Assembly: GCF_000001735.4 (NCBI RefSeq)
Contig: NC_003076.8
Span: 26,663,835-26,727,834, forward strand
Length of the DNA: 64,000 bases
Reading direction: 5' to 3'
Origin: Arabidopsis thaliana
Lineage: Eukaryota > Streptophyta > Magnoliopsida > Brassicales > Brassicaceae
Positions 1-12,616 of the stretch are shown one piece after another (position 1 is the first letter of the stretch; each line of letters begins with the position of its first letter). The notes beneath the pieces were generated by a model that saw only the letters and a list, made by a program, of their open reading frames with translations, had not been told where the DNA came from and did not search any database. Position numbers and translations under genes: made by a program.

Positions 1-56
1 TAATTTGGATGTTATTCAAAAAAAATTTCGTTCTCTTCTTTACTTTGATGGAGCAG

Positions 57-362
57 TGACGTGATGTCGCATTCTTATGGAGAAGGGTACGCAACAAGGT
101 CTGACGAAGAAGGGTTTGGAGGAATCTATGGAGGAAATCAAACACTTCAGAAGGAAAACGAGATCCATGAGAATCACCCTGGTACTCAGAATAGTTAGTT
201 ATCATATACACGTTTATTACTACTTATATGATCACTTTTATTGTTTACGATTCTGGGTGTGTGTGTGTGTGTTTTCATGTTATTGAAGATTACGACAAAA
301 CGCAAGGTAGCGAATCGAAGGAGAAGGAGAAAGCAAGGAACCAGACACAATCCCACTGCTAA
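57..362 (+). CDS. 3' end of a small LEA-like / seed-type protein gene (partial)
   Basis: Two exons can be read, 57-181 and 289-362, joined by a GT-AG intron (182-288) that contains a short GT repeat. The joined frame is open and ends with TAA at 360-362. A pyrimidine-rich tract followed by CAG at 54-56 looks like a splice acceptor, so the 5' part of the gene probably lies outside the window; an ATG at 64 would be the alternative start. The peptide is hydrophilic, rich in Gly, Glu, Lys and Gln (for example the segments DEEGFGGIYGGN and GSESKEKEKARNQTQSHC), has no membrane segment, and resembles small late-embryogenesis-abundant proteins. That assignment rests on composition and on the neighbour order (At5g66780 precedes WAKL21), not on a catalytic motif. 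The family call is tentative; the exon structure is better supported. Confidence 0.5.
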
Positions 363-1346
363 AGAAAAAATGATGATTTAGTGTCTTTGTTCTTTATGCT
401 TTAATAAAATCAGACTTGTGCTCTGTAGTTCGTAGACTCTGGTTAGAGTTTTTTTTTTGTTAATTGCGTTTTTTGACCCGTAACCTTTACCGGGTTTTTG
501 TTGGTTATCCTTATCACTTTTGTAACACTCGTTGAATTAGTAGTTTTTGTTGATTGTTGAACATTCCCTTAATTTGACTGTGTTTGTTTATTTATGAACA
601 AATCTACGGTTTTTTAGTTGAACCGTCGAGGAAAACATTCTTAGATAACGTCAGCAATGAATATTAGCCTGTTTTCGGACTTTCGATTCCGATGCAACAC
701 GTTAAAAGTAACGTCAGCGAAGATAAATTTGGTAAATTCATCTGAAACTCCAATGCTGATGGAACTTAGCTGGTGTGTTGCGTGTTCATAATTTATGTTA
801 TTAGTAACGTCTTAGAAGTTGGAATATTCACTCCAAGTTCGCACTTCAAAACTTTCAACAAGTTTTTAGTTCTTATCGTACGTCTCAAAACAGAGTTGAG
901 GAGATTTAGCTTCTACTGTTTAGTGTTCTACACTTGCTTCGTACAAAGAATTGAATTTTTATTTCCATAGTTACATGCACATATTTGTATTAACAATCTC
1001 TTATTATTGGTTAGTATCATATCTGTAGTTATTCGAACACTGGGGGCAAATTTCATTTAATCAATCACCTAACGAGGCTATGATGCATGATTAACGAACG
1101 TTAAAGCCAAAATGTCAAGACTACCCCCTTATTATCAGCTCGCAGTTGGTCAATGCCTCAATGGTCTGAAGTTCAGACTCTGAACTATAATACAAGGTCA
1201 ACTCAACCCGCTGGTAGTAACGAAAGTACGAAACAGTCAAAAACATATCTTAAAAATTACATAAAAACCGGAAACGAAGTTGCAGAATTTACAGTTTCTG
1301 CCATTGGGACAATCATTCGATCTCATCATTATCCTTCTTTCTCTCC
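363..1346. other. Intergenic: LEA-like 3' flank and WAKL21 promoter
   Basis: No convincing gene. The first part is presumably the 3' UTR of the upstream gene. Short open frames at 773-970 and 1153-1401 have low-complexity, AT-driven translations without recognisable domains. The last ~150 bases before 1347 should hold the WAKL21 leader; no strong TATA box stands out. Confidence 0.6.
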
Positions 1347-3553
1347 ATGGCAGAAACTCCTCAACCGTATCTCATCTTCGTCTTCTTCGTCTTCACTCTA
1401 ACCGTTGCTACACAAACCACCGGTTCGGTTAAGTGCAAAACAAGTTTGCTCCGTTACCCGTTTGGTTTCTCCGACGGTTATCCGATCCGATTCAACTGCT
1501 CTGAGATAACCGGAGAGGCCGTGATCGGTGAATTCGCTGTGCAAGAAGTGACAAACTCCAACATCTACGTCGAAATCCCGCCGGTTTGCAAACGCAACAT
1601 CCGTAAAATCGAACAACTTTTCCGGGAAAATCTTGCTCCGTCGAAATTACAGAACATAATTCTCGTCCAAGGATGCAAGAAACAGAACAAGTCTTCTAAT
1701 TGCTTAATCCGCAATAAATTCGTTGAAAACCGGTTAAATCTCAGCAAATGTAAATCTCCGGTTAGCTGTCTCGACGGAGCAACAACGACAACTGCCGATG
1801 TGATGAGTTTAGGCGACGTTGTGAACGGAAGTGGATGTAAGTATTGGTTCTCTTCTATTTCTCAATCGCAAGTTTCGGTCAATTTGGGTCGACTCAAGCT
1901 TGATTGGTGGCTTAAGGGAAGTTGCAGTAACACCACTTGCTCGGAGAACGCAGACTGTGCCAAAGTTAAGCTCGACGACGGTGGACTCGGTCATCGCTGC
2001 ACTTGTCGTGAAGGATTTAGCGGTAAAGCCTTCACCGTGCCTGGTGGTTGCCACCGATTAGGTTCGTTCCGGTCTTTGACTTTTGTTTTCCAATCTTGAC
2101 CGACATACAAATACACCAATGGTACAATGACACGTACGCTTTTAGCAAGGAGGAAAAGCTGACTTTTCAAAACTTGGCGGAAGAAATTAGTTGACAATGA
2201 TTTTTTTTTGATAAACAATAAAACAAAACGATATTTCTGTTCCGACAAAAAAATGAAAAGAAAAGATATTTCTCTTAATTATTTTTAACTGTCATGGTTT
2301 CAGTTTACAAACGCAAAGGACTACACAAACTCGTTGTTCTTGGTACTGGTAAGTAAATTACTAATCCTATTATTCGGTTAAGTATCAATTAGTTGCGGTT
2401 TAATTAAGTCTCGAAAAGTTGAATGTTTTGTGTTTTTGTTATAGCGGGGATTTTGGTTGGAGTTTTAGTAATCGTGGTCTTGATAGCTACATATTTCTTC
2501 CGGAACAAGCAATCTGCGTCATCTGAAAGAGCATCAATCGCGAATCGCTTGCTTTGCGAGCTAGCCGGAAACTCAAGTGTTCCTTTCTACACCTACAAAG
2601 AGATTGAGAAAGCTACCGATAGTTTCTCCGACAAGAACATGCTCGGAACCGGAGCATACGGAACAGTCTACGCAGGCGAATTCCCAAACAGCTCATGCGT
2701 CGCTATAAAACGTCTCAAACACAAAGACACTACAAGCATTGACCAAGTTGTGAACGAGATCAAGCTTCTTTCCTCTGTGAGCCACCCAAATCTAGTACGT
2801 CTCTTAGGTTGTTGCTTTGCAGATGGAGAACCGTTTCTAGTCTATGAGTTCATGCCAAACGGAACTCTTTATCAGCATTTACAACACGAGAGAGGCCAAC
2901 CACCACTTTCTTGGCAGCTCCGACTCGCCATTGCGTGTCAAACCGCAAACGCAATCGCACATCTCCACTCTTCAGTAAACCCTCCTATCTACCACCGAGA
3001 CATAAAATCTAGTAACATCCTCCTTGACCACGAATTCAACTCCAAGATATCTGATTTCGGACTCTCTAGGCTCGGCATGTCTACCGATTTCGAAGCCTCT
3101 CATATCTCCACGGCTCCACAAGGCACTCCAGGATACTTAGATCCTCAATATCACCAAGATTTTCAGCTCTCGGACAAGAGTGATGTCTATAGCTTTGGAG
3201 TTGTTCTCGTAGAAATCATCTCAGGCTTTAAAGTCATAGACTTCACTCGTCCCTACTCTGAAGTGAACCTAGCCTCTCTTGCCGTCGACAGGATCGGAAG
3301 AGGGCGTGTGGTAGATATCATCGATCCCTGCTTAAACAAAGAAATCAATCCGAAAATGTTTGCATCTATCCACAACTTAGCAGAATTGGCGTTTCGCTGC
3401 TTATCCTTTCACAGAAACATGAGGCCTACGATGGTAGAAATTACGGAAGATCTCCACCGGATTAAGCTTATGCACTATGGTACAGAGTCAGGTAAGTTCA
3501 AAAACCGATCCGAAATAGATATGAAGAGACAACAATCATTTCCGAGAGAATGA
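1347..3553 (+). CDS. WAKL21: Wall-associated receptor kinase-like 21
   Basis: Exons 1347-2061, 2304-2348 and 2445-3553 join in frame to 622 residues. The protein starts with a signal peptide (about residues 1-26), followed by a Cys-rich extracellular WAK galacturonan-binding-type region with the typical LLRYPFGFS motif, then an EGF-like Cys cluster ending near residue 236. A basic stretch (YKRKG) and a hydrophobic segment (about 253-272) form the membrane anchor. The cytoplasmic Ser/Thr kinase has a Gly-loop GTGAYGTVY near 321, the ATP lysine in VAIK near 342, HRD at 437-439, DFG at 457-459 and the GTPGYLDPQY activation segment. All catalytic residues are present, so it should be active at the plasma membrane. 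The family is thought to sense cell-wall pectin and damage fragments. The 45-base middle exon encodes only the juxtamembrane linker. The start ATG is chosen because it directly precedes the signal peptide. Confidence 0.95.
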
Positions 3554-6500
3554 AAAGTAAACACTTGGCAGAAATTATGTATAGTTTAGTATTCAAGTTT
3601 TTTTATTCGAATTTTAAGCTCTATATACATAGAGGTAAAACTCTGTCTTTTGGTTTTATTGGTTCCTTGTGTATGAAGTAAACAGTCGGCAGAGAGGAAA
3701 AAAAAAAAGAACAACATGCAAAAATATACTTTACCGATAGCACGGGATAAAATATTGGGCCTGATCAGTTCCACAGATTGTCCTTATAATTGGGCCTTGA
3801 GAGTTTACAATGTACAGTAGTAAACTGTAAACGTAATTAATAAGCTTTTTATTAGTGTTTGAAAAGGTAGTAATTAATTAGGGAAGGATCGTATTTTGGT
3901 CAGAGGAAGGATACGCAGCACACACTCCAACTAATACTCGACAGCTCATTGCTTCCATTTGTCAGCTTATCCGAAGCCGACCATTTTGAAGAGTTTAGTT
4001 TAATTTAAATATTATCGGTGGAATTTTAAGTTCAACCTATTTTCTATATATATATATATTTTTTTTGACGGCAACCTATTTTCTATATTACTTACTCGTT
4101 GATAATATCATAACTAATTAATACTACAACAAAAAAAGTATAGTATATAAATGATCAGTTGCTTTGTTATAATTAAAAATAAAACAATGTAACCCTGCAC
4201 GTACGCCTCCGTAGTACCCCTGTGAACAGCTTTCGATGAATTAATTAGTCATTACATTATCATTTTATGAACAAAAAATAATAAATTGTCATGTATATAT
4301 ATATTTATTGTCGTCCAACTATAAACTTAAGAAACAGTTTTTAAAAAGTAAATTAAAAATAATTTTAGTGGTTATTCATATCTATGTATAGGGATGGGAT
4401 GGTTATCATGGTCCACTTATTTTCATCATCTTCGATCCAAAAAAAATCATCCACTTTTCAAAATTTAGATATTTTATTAAGAGAGTTATAAATGTGAAAT
4501 TCCAAGTTATACAAACAACTATTTATTTCTTTGTCAACCAAAACCATTAATATATTATCAAGGATTTTTAGTAGTATATTATTATTGGGTTATTTTCAAA
4601 AAGGTCAAATCAATTATTTCGGAATTGAATCTTTGACTAGTCACGCTGAAGAGAATGGGGGCTTCTTAACTGAAAGACACGTGTCATAAACCTATTTGCC
4701 ATTCATCACCTGAGAAAAGCGTTCTTTGACTGCACGTTATATACTTACTTCATAGAGGCCGAGTGACTTGAAGTAGAGACCCAAACCTTAACTATAACCA
4801 GATGGTTCCGAAAATGAGACCAAGATACTATACATGGATGATTAATACCCTTACATTCACGTCTGCAGAAACAATATTTGTTCGTTCTTGTGTATCTCTT
4901 CTTATGTATATACTTAACACCAATTTACTAGTAGTAAATATATAACGAGTGTGTAATAAAGAAGAATGAGAGATGCAGAAGAAGCACGTGGGGTCAGGCC
5001 AAAAGGTCGGCATCGCCAGCTAATAAAACCTTTCTTTTCACTATTGAGTCAAACCATAGTCAATGCAAAAGGGAGATTATGGTTCATATTTTTCCCTTTT
5101 GTAGAATTATAATTTACAAGGGTGGATGGTATTGGTCGACCGCAAAACAACGTGATTGTGTGTGCTAATGCAATAGCGAGCTCTTCGTGTTACAAGTTCG
5201 ATATTTGTATGTACCAAAACTTCAAACGCTTGATATTTTTTTATAAAGTAGAACGTTAGAATCCACATATAGGTAGGTACAAGCTAGAGGGTGCTTTTAC
5301 GGTTTTAACAAATCTTTTGGTCGAATTTATTGCATAAGAACATATACGAGAAGAGACACTCTGGCTCATTAATTATGTTTTTTTAACTATTTGACGAAAA
5401 TTGTAGAAAAAAGGAGTGACGTAGCTTTCAAAGACACTTCCGTGGAAGAGATGCCATCTCTCCATATCTGGCTACTATGACACTTTCCTTTTATATCTTT
5501 CTCCCCTCATTTCTTTTCGTTTTTTTCAAGTTTCATCAAATATTATTCAAATTTGAATCTTTTGTTTTGGACCCACGATTATTTTTATTTACCCAATGCT
5601 CTTAATTTTTATTTTTTTTGTTGAAGTTGCAAACATTACAAGTGAAAAATAACCTGCCCTAGTAGGGATCTTTTCATTAACTTCACCACTAAAACAAATG
5701 AAGGTAAATGCATGTTGACCATTTATATGTTTCGTAATTAATAACCTGACCACGGAATACTCATTAAATAGGTTACTTTATAGTATTTGAAAAAAAGAAA
5801 AAAAAAACATTAGAGGATTCACTATATAAATAAATAAAATAATAATCCACTACAATACTATAAGTTAAGTTATCTTAAGGAGACCTCTCGGAATCATCCT
5901 ATTTCGCCTTAAAATAAAATCATCTACAGAAACTTTTATTCTTTAGTATGATTTGTTAGAGGAGATGACAACTGTATATTAATATTTTATACTTATCTAT
6001 GCGTACGTGTGTATTTATCTTTTTAAAAACAAGAAAAAAGTAAGCCAAGACTCTTCGCAACTTCTAAACAGTAATCTTCTAATCTACTAAATTAACAGGA
6101 GAATATTAGAAAAAATATATATAGGCTGTCTCTTAACCTTTTTTTTTTTTCACACCAGTGCCTTAACTTTGGTTAACATGACTGTTAAAATGGAAATCAA
6201 ATCACCATTTTTTTTTTCTTGTTAACTAATTCGATAATTAAGAAAAACACAGTTATTACGTTATGACAAAACATCATGTCATATGTACTGATGTACACGG
6301 TCTGACATTTTGGCAATGCAAATCACTTCATATTATCCCGACAATAAAAAGCTAAAATGAAATAAAAGAAAAATTAAAGTTGCAGTTAAGTGTGTTACCA
6401 AACATTAAAACCAATTAAACGCAACACAATATGTTGACCAAACAAAATCTAAAAAAAACACCATTCAGTAAGAAAAAAAAAACGACCCAATATACAATAA

Positions 6501-7598
6501 ATTTAACTATTATATCAAAAAATATTATAATCGACGATCAAGACTTAGAGCATGTTCATAAGTGATACTCACAAAGTATCATTAAGAGTTTTTTTAGTAT
6601 TATTTATAATGTTTGTTTAATAAATCTATATAATATTTTTTGTTTTTGTCAAATGTGACCAATCAGAAGAAGTCACGTCAGATGATATTGGTATCACAAA
6701 TATTAGTGGGCTGATACTGATCAAGAATATTCTAATTGCTTTACTAATATAAAAATAATTTTTGGACTTGTGATACTCTAAAAATATCACCCATGTACAT
6801 GGTCTTATATCCTCTTGACGAAAAAAGAGTTATATCCTAATGTATTATATTAATATTGTTATCGCGTCGCAACTCTAATTCAGATATGGGTAATAGCTTG
6901 TGTGGGAAGTGGGAGATTTTTTCATTTGGACTACTGAAATTCAAATACTACAATTCACATAGTCGAGAGTTTTTAAAAAATTATATGTTTGAATATCTGA
7001 TTGGTATGGAAAATTTCTAGATACATACACCTATTTATCCCTTAAAAAAGAAACGAAAGAAAAAACAGTTCCATGTGTTTTTAATTTAGCAACTGTATCG
7101 GAGCGTGTCTCAGCAGAAATTCTTGGGCCTATTTTTGTCCAAATTCCAATAGCCGAACAGTCAATTGACACGTGTATAAGACATCACCATCCCAAGTAAT
7201 TACTCTCTATTGTACTGTACAGATTGGTTTGATGATAAATATTCAAATATATGCCAAACAGTAAATAATAACTAATCAATTTTTTAAAAAAAAATCAACG
7301 AATATTTTCTTTCATAATAAAAACCCTAAATAAGGAATAACAAAGTAAAAAAACAAAGTTTTTAAAAAAAGATATAATAATATTAATACTATTTTGGTTA
7401 TTATGGCTTCATCATTGATCCTTTGTGCATAAGAACTAAATGAGTAATTGAGTACTATATAATACTGCACAAGGCTCTCTCTGTGCAATTGACTGTCCCT
7501 ACCAAAATTAACTCTCTCTATCTCTCTCTCTTTCTTTCTCTGTGTAAGAAGAGTCTTTAAAAGTGAGTATATTTCGACACAAACGAGCTCTGTCTGTA
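3554..7598. other. 4-kb AT-rich intergenic region
   Basis: No gene recognised. It contains two ATTGGGCCT site II-like motifs near 3758 and 3791, a palindromic G-box/ABRE (GACACGTGTC, 4676-4685), TA-rich microsatellite near 4043-4059, a MITE (listed separately at 6548-6804) and, just before the next gene, a CT-rich tract (about 7511-7541) that probably lies in the 5' leader of the gene at 7599. Small open frames such as 4828-5013 (minus) and 7312-7605 (minus) lack domains and look like chance. Confidence 0.6.
6548..6804. mobile_element. Tourist-like (PIF/Harbinger-type) MITE
   Basis: A 257-bp AT-rich non-coding element. Its ends form an imperfect terminal inverted repeat: the left end reads GAGCATGTTCATAAGTGATA and the reverse complement of the right end reads GACCATGTACATGGGTGATA, about 17 of the first 22 positions agreeing. 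It is flanked on both sides by TTA (6545-6547 and 6805-6807), the 3-bp TWA target-site duplication typical of PIF/Harbinger elements. No transposase frame is present, so it is non-autonomous. The family call is an inference from the target-site duplication and the repeat ends. Confidence 0.7.
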
Positions 7599-8282
7599 AT
7601 GGCATGCTTAGAAATGTACAACTCCAATGGTGGTGGTGGAACTCCCATGAGTCCTAGAATCTCCTTCTCTAACGATTTCGTTGAGATTAGGCCAGAGACG
7701 ACCAAGACGACGAGATCAAGCCCTCTCTCTAAACAAGAGGGTTCTTCTTCTTCTTTTTCAGATAATTTCGAGTTCTCTGTCTCAAACTACACAATGATGC
7801 CAGCTGATGAACTTTTCTCTAAAGGAAAGCTTTTGCCTTTCAAGGAAACCAATCAAGTCCAGAGAACTTTAAGAGAAGAGCTTCTCGTTGAAGAAGACGA
7901 AGAAGAAGGTCCACGTGATGCTACCAACATCTTCTCTCTCAAGCCACCAATCTTCTCATCATCTTCTTCTTCTTCTTCTTCTTCCAAGGGAAGGTGGAAA
8001 GGGCTTTTGGGCCTTAAGAGGGCCCATGTTGGGTCTAAGAACAATGAAGAGCGATTTGTTCATCATATGATTAACAACAACAAACAATCTCAGGTACTTT
8101 CTCTGATCTGCCTTGGATTTGTTCATATATATGAGCATGGTGTCGATGAAAGTCGTGTAATTTGTTTTTATTTCTCTTAAATACGTTATGTAAAAATACA
8201 CTTTTTGTTCTCGAAATGTTCATAGGAAGCAATTGGTGGAAGAGAAGGGTCAAGTTGCAGGGAGATGAAGAAGAGTATGTAG
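7599..8282 (+). CDS. Small Ser-rich protein, membrane-associated kinase regulator-like
   Basis: Exons 7599-8093 and 8226-8282 join through a GT-AG intron to give 183 residues. The start at 7599 (MACLEMYN) is the first ATG of the frame; upstream codons in the frame have no ATG. The chain is hydrophilic with no signal peptide or membrane segment. It contains PRISFSNDF near residues 18-27, a block of consecutive Ser residues near 125-134, followed by a basic GRWKGLLGLKR segment, and a short second exon (EAIGGREGSSCREMKK). The order of SFS motif, Ser run and basic W-K-G-L-L motif resembles plant MAKR/BKI1-like proteins, which sit at the membrane and bind receptor kinase domains. No enzymatic motif is visible. 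Function is inferred from composition and motif order only. Confidence 0.75.
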
Positions 8283-9259
8283 AGCTTAAAAACAAAAAAG
8301 GCTTTCACTTGGTTTTTGTTTTTTTAGGAACATGGCTGCTTCCAAATTTTTAAAAATTTAGATTTATGTTAATCTTAGATCTGAAAAATTACTAAAAAAA
8401 AAGACACTTATGTGTTGTTGACGGAGATGGTTTATTTCATTAACTGTTTTCCACTACACATGTTTCATCGATTCTTCTGAGTTTTTATCTTGTTTTTTCT
8501 TTTTCTTTTGAAGGGTGTGAGTATTAGATCTATCTTTGTCGACTATTTGGAATGGATGTAGTTTTTTTTTTTGTCGTTGTACAAAAGAAAAAAAGAAGAA
8601 CAGAGTGTGAGTAGTTCAGAAAATTTAAGTTCCAGTTGTTTTTTAAAATTGAAGCAACGCATATGTCTATTGTCTTCGTCTTTAGACATCTCTTGTCTGT
8701 CCATTCGTTATTAGCTATTACCATTCAACTCCAACTTCTCTCTCGTTGACTGTGTTATCTAGTGATTACTATGCCTCAGAGATTCAGAAATATGTCATAT
8801 AAAAATTACTAGCGTTTCTTTATTGCAGTTTCCCCATATAATGGCAATGCAGCGAGAAATTTACATGGTTTCCTAAAATATTGAAAGGCCCAAAAATTAT
8901 TGTTTGGTCTTGTTGGGCCTGAAATGGAAATAAGCAAATACATATTCATATTTTTTTATTTTTTTTCAAAGAAGATATTCGATATTTATCAACTGATATA
9001 AGATAAGCTATTGGGCTTCTATTTTAACAGTTGTAACCCGCCAGTAAAAAATGCGCTAGCTTATATTATTACCGTGACTCGATCTTTCAAAATGCCACGT
9101 GGCATTTATTATGTGGATTTGGATTTTCTAACTTGTTCTCCTCACGAAACAAAATTCACCCACACAAGACAAAGCGATCGTCGATCCCACCCACAATCTA
9201 AGATCGCCGGCCGATTCTCGTCGCCGACAAAAGAAGAACCGAGGAAGAGGAAAGCAACT
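8283..9259. other. Intergenic: promoter region of the CTLH gene
   Basis: Holds the 3' flank of the upstream gene and, from about 8885 to 9020, three site II-type motifs (GGCCCAA, TTGGGCCT, ATTGGGCT) typical of growth-associated plant promoters. They fit as the promoter of the gene starting at 9260. A possible short open frame (8530-8724, minus) has no domain. Confidence 0.6.
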
Positions 9260-12200
9260 ATGGATTCCACACCTGTAAATTGGGAAGCGCTTGATGCTCT
9301 CATCATCGATTTCGTTAGCTCTGAAAACCTGGTTGAAGACGCCGCCGCCGCCGTCAATTCACCTCCATCTCCATTATCGTCTCCTTCTTCTTCTTCATCT
9401 CCTTCTATTTCCTCTTCTTCTTATCACTCCAGATTGATCATTCGCCGGATCCGAAGCTCGATTGAATCCGGTGACATTGAAACCGCCATCGATATTCTTC
9501 GCTCCCACGCTCCTTTCGTCCTCGATGATCATCGGATTCTATTTCGCCTCCAGAAACAGGTGAATCTCCTCAACCTTCTATCTGAATCCCCCCCCTGCTA
9601 AAACTGATTAGGATCATCAATCCAAATTTGGTTTCTTAGGGTTGCTGGAAATTTTCGAATTAGAGTATAGATTTTAAACAGAATCTTTGTTTCCTGTGAA
9701 GAAATTTATTGAGCTTTTGAGAAAAGGAACACATGAAGCTGCAATTGATTGCTTGAGGACTTGTGTTGCTCCCTGTGCTCTTGATGCCTACCCGGTACTG
9801 GAATATTCCATCTCTCTTTTTTGTAACATACTACACTTTTTTTTATGGATTTGTTAGATTCTTGCTCTGTTTTTACCTCCATCTTTGTAAAAGAGGTTTT
9901 GTTTTCTGTTCCTGAGTTCTCAATCTATGAAGTTCTGACCTCTGCATATATATCTCAAGGAAGCTTATGAGGAATTCAAGCATGTTCTTCTTGCACTCAT
10001 CTATGATAAAGATGACCAAACCTCTCCAGTAGCAAACGAGGTATGCCATGTTTCTGCAGCTTTTTTGTTTATTTTGTTTTTTCTTAGAATGTTATCTGAT
10101 CTTGCGGACACAGAATGTCCTATGTTTATTTTTTGAACTGCTGCTATACATCATGCAGAATTTGTATTTTGGATTATAAGGAATTGCGCTTTCTGTTCTT
10201 CAGTGGGCAGAGAAAAGAAGGTATGAAATGGCTGGACTGATGTCATCTGTCTTACGAGCTTCTTTGCAAGCATATGATCCAGTATTTTCTATGACACTAA
10301 GATATCTGATAAGGTAAGGCTAAGTTCGTTTTTCAACTCTCTTGTTATTGGTTGTGTTCTTTTTCGCTTACTCTGATTAATCCCTTGTTCTACCTTTACC
10401 AGCATACACAAAGGATTTTGCTTTCACCAAGGAATTTCTTCCGCAGTTTCTGATCTAACCCACAGATTGCTCCTGGAGGAACGTGATGCACCAGCCACGC
10501 CTATTGAAAGCATGTATGAAGTACCACCGTTTGATGAGGTAACATGGCACTTAGCTTCTTGATCATCTTGTAATTTAAATGTGATTGTATCTATAACACG
10601 CATTGTACTGAATTTTTATATCAAATTTCAGGTGGATATACAGGCTCTTGCTCATGCGGTTGAGCTCACTAGACAAGGTGCTGTTGATAGTATGAAATTT
10701 GCCAAAGGTGACCTTTTCCAGGCATTCCAGGTTTCAATCCCCTCCATTTCTTTATACATTCTATGCATTGTCATCAATCCTCACCATCCCTTTGCTGTTA
10801 AAATACAATGTCATGCGAAAACTTTAGTTTGCGCTTAATTTGTATACTGTAGTTACTTACTATTATCGTGGTTTAATTTTATATATCTGCACTGCAACCT
10901 AATTCGTGCTTCTACTTATTGCAGAATGAATTGTGCAGGATGCGATTAGATGTTTCTGTTCTTGATGAACTTGTTAAGGAGTACTGCATATACAGGGGTA
11001 TTGTGGATTCAGGTTGGTGATCAAGCTCTAGGCAGTTTCAAGATCCTATTCATTATTCTACCACTTTTTCTTTTTTGGCATTCATCAATTTCTGATCGTT
11101 TTAATCTTCAATCAGAGATGCAAATGATCACGATTCCTGCCAAACGCAACCAATCGGAGGTGGGCCGCAGCTTATCAAGAGATTGTTCTTCGGAAATAGA
11201 TCTCAACACAAGTCAACATTCAGATATTGAGAATTATAGCAACAAGAGCATGCTCGATGGCTCACTCACATATGACACTGAAATGTCTTGCGAAGAAGGA
11301 GGTGACGTTGGCACACGTTATGGCAGTGAACCAACCAGTGTTTGTGAAGATTGCAGCACTAGCTGGTCAAATCAATGTGAAAATACAAGAGCTCTTCTTA
11401 GAATTAGATCCCATATGAATAGTGAGGGGAATAAACGCAAAAGATGGTGTGGGCGTACTGCTGAAATGGATTGTCTTCCTCGTATTTCATTTGCCAATTC
11501 CGAGTCAGGCACAAACCCTATAGAGGACAAGTATGAGATAGCGTTGGCACTGAAGGAATTGGTTAGCAGAGGAATGGCAGCAGAAGCATTTTCCGAAATC
11601 AGCACCATGGATCCAGATTTTTTCACACAAAATCCGGGTTTACTTTTCCACCTTAAGCAGGTAATGGTGCAAGAACAACTTAAAGCTCTCGGTATATTCC
11701 CCCCAAGAGATATTGTTTGTAACTTCTTCGTTTTGCACAGTAACGGAGGAACTTGTTTATATATATATATATATAAATGTACAGGTCGAATTTCTGAAGC
11801 TGGTGAGTGCTGGTGATCACAATGGAGCCCTAAAGGTCGCATGCTTTCACTTAGGTCCCTTAGCCGCCAATGACCAGTCTTTACTGAAGACATTGAAGGA
11901 GACTTTGTTAGTTTTACTCCAACCCGACGGAACCGCACCTGGGAAAGATTTGCCTTTGAATGATCTGGCAAATACGCTACAGGTAACAATGTTTTTAGTT
12001 TTGATCTCTTCTTCTGGTTTTGTCTCAGATGAAAGATGGAACACACAACTGGTGTTTGTTTTTGCCATTCTTTTTTAAGGTTTCTGTCGGTAATAGGCTC
12101 GGGATCGAAGAACCGAAGTTAATGAAAATAATCAAAGCGACGCTTCACACGCATACCGAGTGGTTTAAGCTTCAGATGTGTAAAGACCGGTTCAATAATC

Positions 12201-12616
12201 TCCTGAAGATAGATTCTTTGAAAGAAGTGAACACCGATTTGATTGGTGCTATTAAATCAAAATCAAAGAAAGATAGCAACACAAACTTGTCTTCTCAAGT
12301 CACGACGACGTCTTCAAGCACCATGACATCAGAAGATGGTGGAAGCAGCAGCTTGATGATGATGACTCAGACTTTGCCAAGAGAAGCTTTGTGGGAAGAA
12401 AGTGCAATTCTTAAAGTAATGGTACGTTTTTCAAGATCCTTACGAGTTTTGGATCAATAATTGTTTATGTTTTTCGGATTTTGCTTATATTGTATAGTAT
12501 AGTGACGAGAGAGATGGTTTCAGGAATTTCTGGCGATGCCGAGGTCTGATGCAATTCAACTGCTATCACAATACAATGGAGACGCTGAGGCTGTGATTCA
12601 GCAACTCTTTGGGTAA
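9260..12616 (+). CDS. LisH/CTLH-CRA protein (RanBPM/GID-complex-like)
   Basis: Eleven exons: 9260-9559, 9702-9794, 9960-10040, 10204-10313, 10403-10538, 10632-10730, 10925-11012, 11116-11660, 11785-11982, 12080-12421 and 12524-12616. All junctions are GT-AG and in frame, giving 694 residues. The N-terminal part (about residues 55-200) has the pattern IRSSIESGDIETAIDIL...FRLQKQKFIELLRKG, a CTLH followed by a CRA-type helical region. A second module (about 445-550) repeats the pattern (LVSRGMAAEAFSEI...FHLKQVEFLKLVSAGD). Between them lies a Ser- and charge-rich linker with a basic NKRKRW motif. The last ~35 residues (MPRSDAIQLLSQYNGDAEAVIQQLF) look like a UBA-type three-helix bundle. CTLH proteins build the ring-shaped GID/CTLH ubiquitin ligase and bind microtubule-associated Ran-binding partners; membership here is inferred. 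Confidence 0.9.

Noticed and set aside
4043-4059. TA-rich stretches here and at 11757-11775 and 33098-33114 as functional elements
   Set aside because: Ordinary TA microsatellites in spacer and introns; nothing else supports a function.
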